Shown: positions 63,058 to 64,000 of the stretch, piece after piece | How the letters are laid out: each line of letters starts with the position of its first letter | Numbering within the stretch: the first letter of the stretch is position 1 | Origin: Ruminococcus sp. UBA1394 | GTDB lineage: Bacteria > Bacillota > Clostridia > Oscillospirales > Ruminococcaceae | Assembly: GCA_002305725.1 (NCBI GenBank) | Contig: DBQM01000007.1 | Location: forward strand, 24,840-88,839 | Length of the DNA: 64,000 bases | Direction: 5' to 3' | Translations under genes and position numbers: made by a program | Notes under the pieces: model-generated | What the model saw: only the letters and a program-made list of their open reading frames with translations | Databases searched by the model: none | Told to the model about the DNA's origin: nothing

Positions 63058-63229
63058 TGACTTTCAGAATTTTTGGCGTAATTGACATTGAAATTTCCAT
63101 TAATTCAGAAATAATTATGTAATTTTGCTTATTTATGATAAAATTTTTCATTTTTTGATTTCTCGGATATATAAAATCTCTGCGATGTTTGTTCGATATA
63201 TTAAACGATATGGTTAAAAAGAGGAGCTG

Positions 63230-63775
63230 CTATGCAATAAAAAAGCAGATAAAGTGCACTGCAGCTTCGCCGTTGTTTATGTATCTGTGTTCTTTTTCAC
63301 AATTAAAACGAAATATCTCGTCCGGATTGACCTCCTGTATTTCACGCCCTGTATCAACAGTAAGGACGCCCTCCAGAACAGAAAGATATTCTCTGGTGCC
63401 TGTCCCGTGACCGCCGCTGAGATAGACTCCTCCGGGATCAATGTCTATGCGGTAAATTTCAATCTTTTTGTTGTCCTCATAGGGAAAGCAGGTCTTGACT
63501 GTGTATTTTTCACCGGTTTTTATGGGGTAGACCTCTGCAGTTTTAACCAGATAGGATTCTTCGGGAGGGGAGGCGATAAGCTCAGTAAATTCCATTCTGA
63601 GACCGCTTGCAATCTTTCCGAGAACGTTTATTGACGGATTGGCTTCACCCTGCTCAATCTGATACAGCATACTTTTGCTGACCCCGGTCTGCTCGGCGGC
63701 AGCGTCAAGACTCATTCCGCGGGAAGTGCGTATTCGGTTGAGATTTTTTGATATATTGTAACTAAGATAATCCAT
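63230..63775 (-). CDS. XRE-family regulator with C-terminal cupin
   Basis: 181 residues. HTH_3 about 7-62 ('SLDAAAEQTGVSKSMLYQIEQG', by position 21-42), then a cupin_2 barrel about 105-178 ('IDIDPGGVYLSGGHGTGTREYLSVLEG', with the His and Glu of the cupin motif). This class often controls uptake or catabolism of amino acids or polyamines, binding the ligand in the cupin. It is upstream of, and on the same strand as, the aminotransferase/transporter operon, which starts 290 bases later from its own promoter and is the likely target. Confidence 0.9.
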   Translation of the reverse strand: MDYLSYNISKNLNRIRTSRGMSLDAAAEQTGVSKSMLYQIEQGEANPSINVLGKIASGLRMEFTELIASPPEESYLVKTAEVYPIKTGEKYTVKTCFPYEDNKKIEIYRIDIDPGGVYLSGGHGTGTREYLSVLEGVLTVDTGREIQEVNPDEIFRFNCEKEHRYINNGEAAVHFICFFIA

Positions 63776-63857
63776 GATATACCTCTCAGATCATGATTTT
63801 TATGTAATGTTATTATCATACTGCAAATCAATACTACTCAGTCTGATAACTGATTTT

Positions 63858-63886
63858 ATTATACTCCGGCAGAAAAATTAAGTCAA
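63858..63886 (-). promoter_or_regulatory. Sigma-A promoter of the XRE-cupin gene
   Basis: Minus strand TTGACT (63886-63881), 17 bases, TATAAT (63863-63858). Leader about 75 bases. Confidence 0.82.
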
Positions 63887-63917
63887 GAGTTTGTAAACAT
63901 ACTTTTGATGTAATAAT

Positions 63918-63949
63918 GTTCAGTTGTCAATGATAGTTGACAACTGAAC
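63918..63949. repeat. 13-bp perfect inverted repeat at the right edge
   Basis: GTTCAGTTGTCAA and TTGACAACTGAAC around a 6-base spacer, about 35 bases upstream of the XRE-cupin promoter. No T run in either direction supports a terminator, so it may be an operator. The last 50 bases of the window show no gene. Confidence 0.6.
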
Positions 63950-64000
63950 AAAAAGATTAAGTGTGTGACAAAATACTTGTTGGTTTGTCAATGATGCGTT

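Noticed and set aside
62939..63151. 70-codon minus-strand frame over the aminotransferase leader
   Set aside because: It crosses the promoter and terminator hairpin and has no ribosome site or recognisable product.
1..64000. tRNA, rRNA genes, CRISPR arrays, prophage or cohesin/scaffoldin genes
   Set aside because: Looked for on both strands; none could be supported.

Overview
The window looks like chromosome of a plant-fibre-degrading, cellulosome-forming Ruminococcus (Bacillota, Oscillospiraceae), close to R. flavefaciens in enzyme style. Nine coding units carry a type I dockerin (paired Ca-binding repeats such as GDVNLDG) on secreted hydrolases, lyases or binding proteins. DNA is moderately AT-rich, Shine-Dalgarno sites are strong, and many sigma-A type promoters with 17-bp spacers can be read. 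No cohesin or scaffoldin gene is in the window, so the dockerins' partners lie elsewhere. Genus and species are inferred from gene content only.

Layout: 1-4.5 kb is a late flagellar block (fliW end, csrA, PilZ-like gene, FlgN-like gene, fliD, fliS). 4.6-6.8 kb is a zinc uptake operon (Fur/Zur-type regulator, ZnuA, ZnuB) with no ATPase gene. 6.8-9.2 kb holds small membrane and hypothetical genes, including a frameshifted DUF6179-like gene. 9.3-13.2 kb is housekeeping (CwlD-like amidase, RadA, an ABC-2 exporter). 13.2-23.1 kb has an AraC regulator, a xylanase CBM22-GH10-CBM22-dockerin-GH43-CBM6, a MraZ-like gene, an IS110-family element beside an 89-bp tandem duplication, and a non-catalytic dockerin protein. 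23.2-26.9 kb encodes [FeFe]-hydrogenase maturation (TM1266-type regulator, HydG, HydF, metallo-beta-lactamase-fold protein). 26.9-30.5 kb is the conserved L21-Prp-L27-Obg-Mini-III-YebC block. 30.5-54.1 kb is the main cellulosomal island: GH5 (amber-interrupted), GH74 (internally deleted), PL1, GH98/CE1, a dockerin remnant, PL11 and GH9/GH16, interspersed with regulators (XRE, HD-GYP, a LacI-sensor/AraC hybrid, AraC). 54.3-64 kb carries a MerR/DXS-like operon and a six-gene run (ArgD-like aminotransferase, polar amino acid ABC transporter, cytidylate-kinase-like protein, iron alcohol dehydrogenase) plus an XRE-cupin regulator.

Functionally the secreted enzymes cover xylan (GH10, GH43, CE1, possibly GH98), beta-glucan and cellulose (GH5, GH9, GH16), xyloglucan (GH74 remnant) and pectin (PL1, PL11). 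Three of them put the dockerin between two catalytic modules. At least three of nine dockerin genes are damaged (amber codon, large internal deletion, frameshift), so this island seems to be turning over. The clearest candidates for new biology are the structured 5' region of the IS110 element (candidate bridge RNA), a roughly 145-residue module shared by the PL1 and GH98 enzymes, the three-module non-catalytic dockerin protein, and the hybrid regulator at 40-42 kb.
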